Part shown: piece by piece, positions 6,556-6,680 of the stretch | How positions within the stretch are numbered: the stretch's first letter is position 1 | How the letters are laid out: each line of letters opens with the position of its first letter | DNA from: Candidatus Aminicenantota bacterium | GTDB lineage: Bacteria; Acidobacteriota; Aminicenantia; Aminicenantales; Aminicenantaceae | Reading direction: 5' to 3' | Assembly (NCBI GenBank): GCA_030620655.1 | Contig: JAUXEH010000158.1 | Coordinates: 1 to 6,680 of the forward strand | Length of the DNA: 6,680 nucleotides | The notes under the pieces: model-generated | The model's database searches: none | Told to the model about the DNA's origin: nothing | The model's input: the letters and a program-made list of their open reading frames with translations, nothing else | Made by a program: the position numbers and the translations under genes

Positions 6556-6680
6556 ATGGACATGCTGACAAAACTGGAGGAACTGGTGCTCATCGCGGTG
6601 CTGAAGCTGAAGGATCGTGCCTACGGCATCACGATCTACCAATATGTGGTGCAGAAGACCGGGAATCAGGTTGCGGTGAG
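6556..6680 (+). CDS. PadR-family transcriptional regulator (N-terminus only; runs off right edge)
   Basis: Only 41 codons are present, starting MDMLTKLEELVLIAVLKLKD and continuing through RAYGITIYQYVVQKTGNQVAV. This is the first part of the PadR winged helix-turn-helix: the LTKLEELVL helix, then the AYGxxI segment that starts the second helix. It is preceded by GAGGGAGAG at 6543-6551, with the GGGAG core six bases before the ATG; a second in-frame ATG lies two codons later. PadR proteins are dimeric DNA-binding repressors whose release is triggered by small molecules or stress. In Acidobacteriota-like genomes short PadR proteins often precede MacB-like permeases with a prefix domain, so a permease gene may follow to the right. 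The gene is divergent from the PQQ-like gene and may control both. The recognition helix and dimerisation region are outside the window. Confidence 0.8.
   Translation, partial: MDMLTKLEELVLIAVLKLKDRAYGITIYQYVVQKTGNQVAV

Overview
The window looks like chromosomal DNA of a GC-moderate, AT-intergenic bacterium of the Candidatus Aminicenantes / Acidobacteriota type. This is an inference from gene content, not from a marker gene. Three things point there: a stand-alone MacB/FtsX-type ABC permease with the short N-terminal 'permease prefix' typical of that group, secreted six-bladed beta-propeller proteins carrying the GEGPG motif, and a PadR-family regulator that starts LTKLEELVL-. No rRNA, tRNA, CRISPR, IS element or integrase is visible.

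Layout, left to right. (1) 1-953, minus strand: a secreted, probably lipid-anchored six-bladed beta-propeller protein whose 3' end lies beyond the left edge. (2) 1044-3668, minus strand: an 874-residue ABC transporter permease with two MacB_PCD-FtsX halves. It lies 90 bases upstream of gene 1, so the two may be co-transcribed. (3) 3669-3847: an AT-rich divergent promoter region with a 14-base inverted repeat and a nested palindrome. (4) Plus strand, to 4990: a second exported six-bladed beta-propeller protein, a distant relative of gene 1, with an ambiguous start that includes a possible AUU codon behind a consensus Shine-Dalgarno. (5) 4927-6402, minus strand: an exported PQQ-like (BamB-type fold) beta-propeller protein that converges on gene 4 and overlaps its 3' end by 64 bases. 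(6) 6403-6555: a second divergent intergenic region with a TATAAT box and a TTCTGA-AAA-TCAGAA dyad. (7) 6556 to the right edge, plus strand: the N-terminal 41 codons of a PadR-family transcriptional regulator.

How the parts may fit together. Three of the five genes encode exported beta-propellers, one encodes an inner-membrane ABC permease with large periplasmic domains, and one encodes a PadR repressor of the kind that often sits beside such permeases. A plausible reading is a cell-envelope module in which periplasmic propellers act with, or are regulated with, a MacB-like mechanotransmission permease. No ATPase subunit is present in the window, and no catalytic function can be assigned to any propeller. 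I see no clear evidence of a wholly new system. The most unusual details are the possible AUU start, the inverted repeat next to the permease start, and the convergent overlap with a run-on C-terminal tail.
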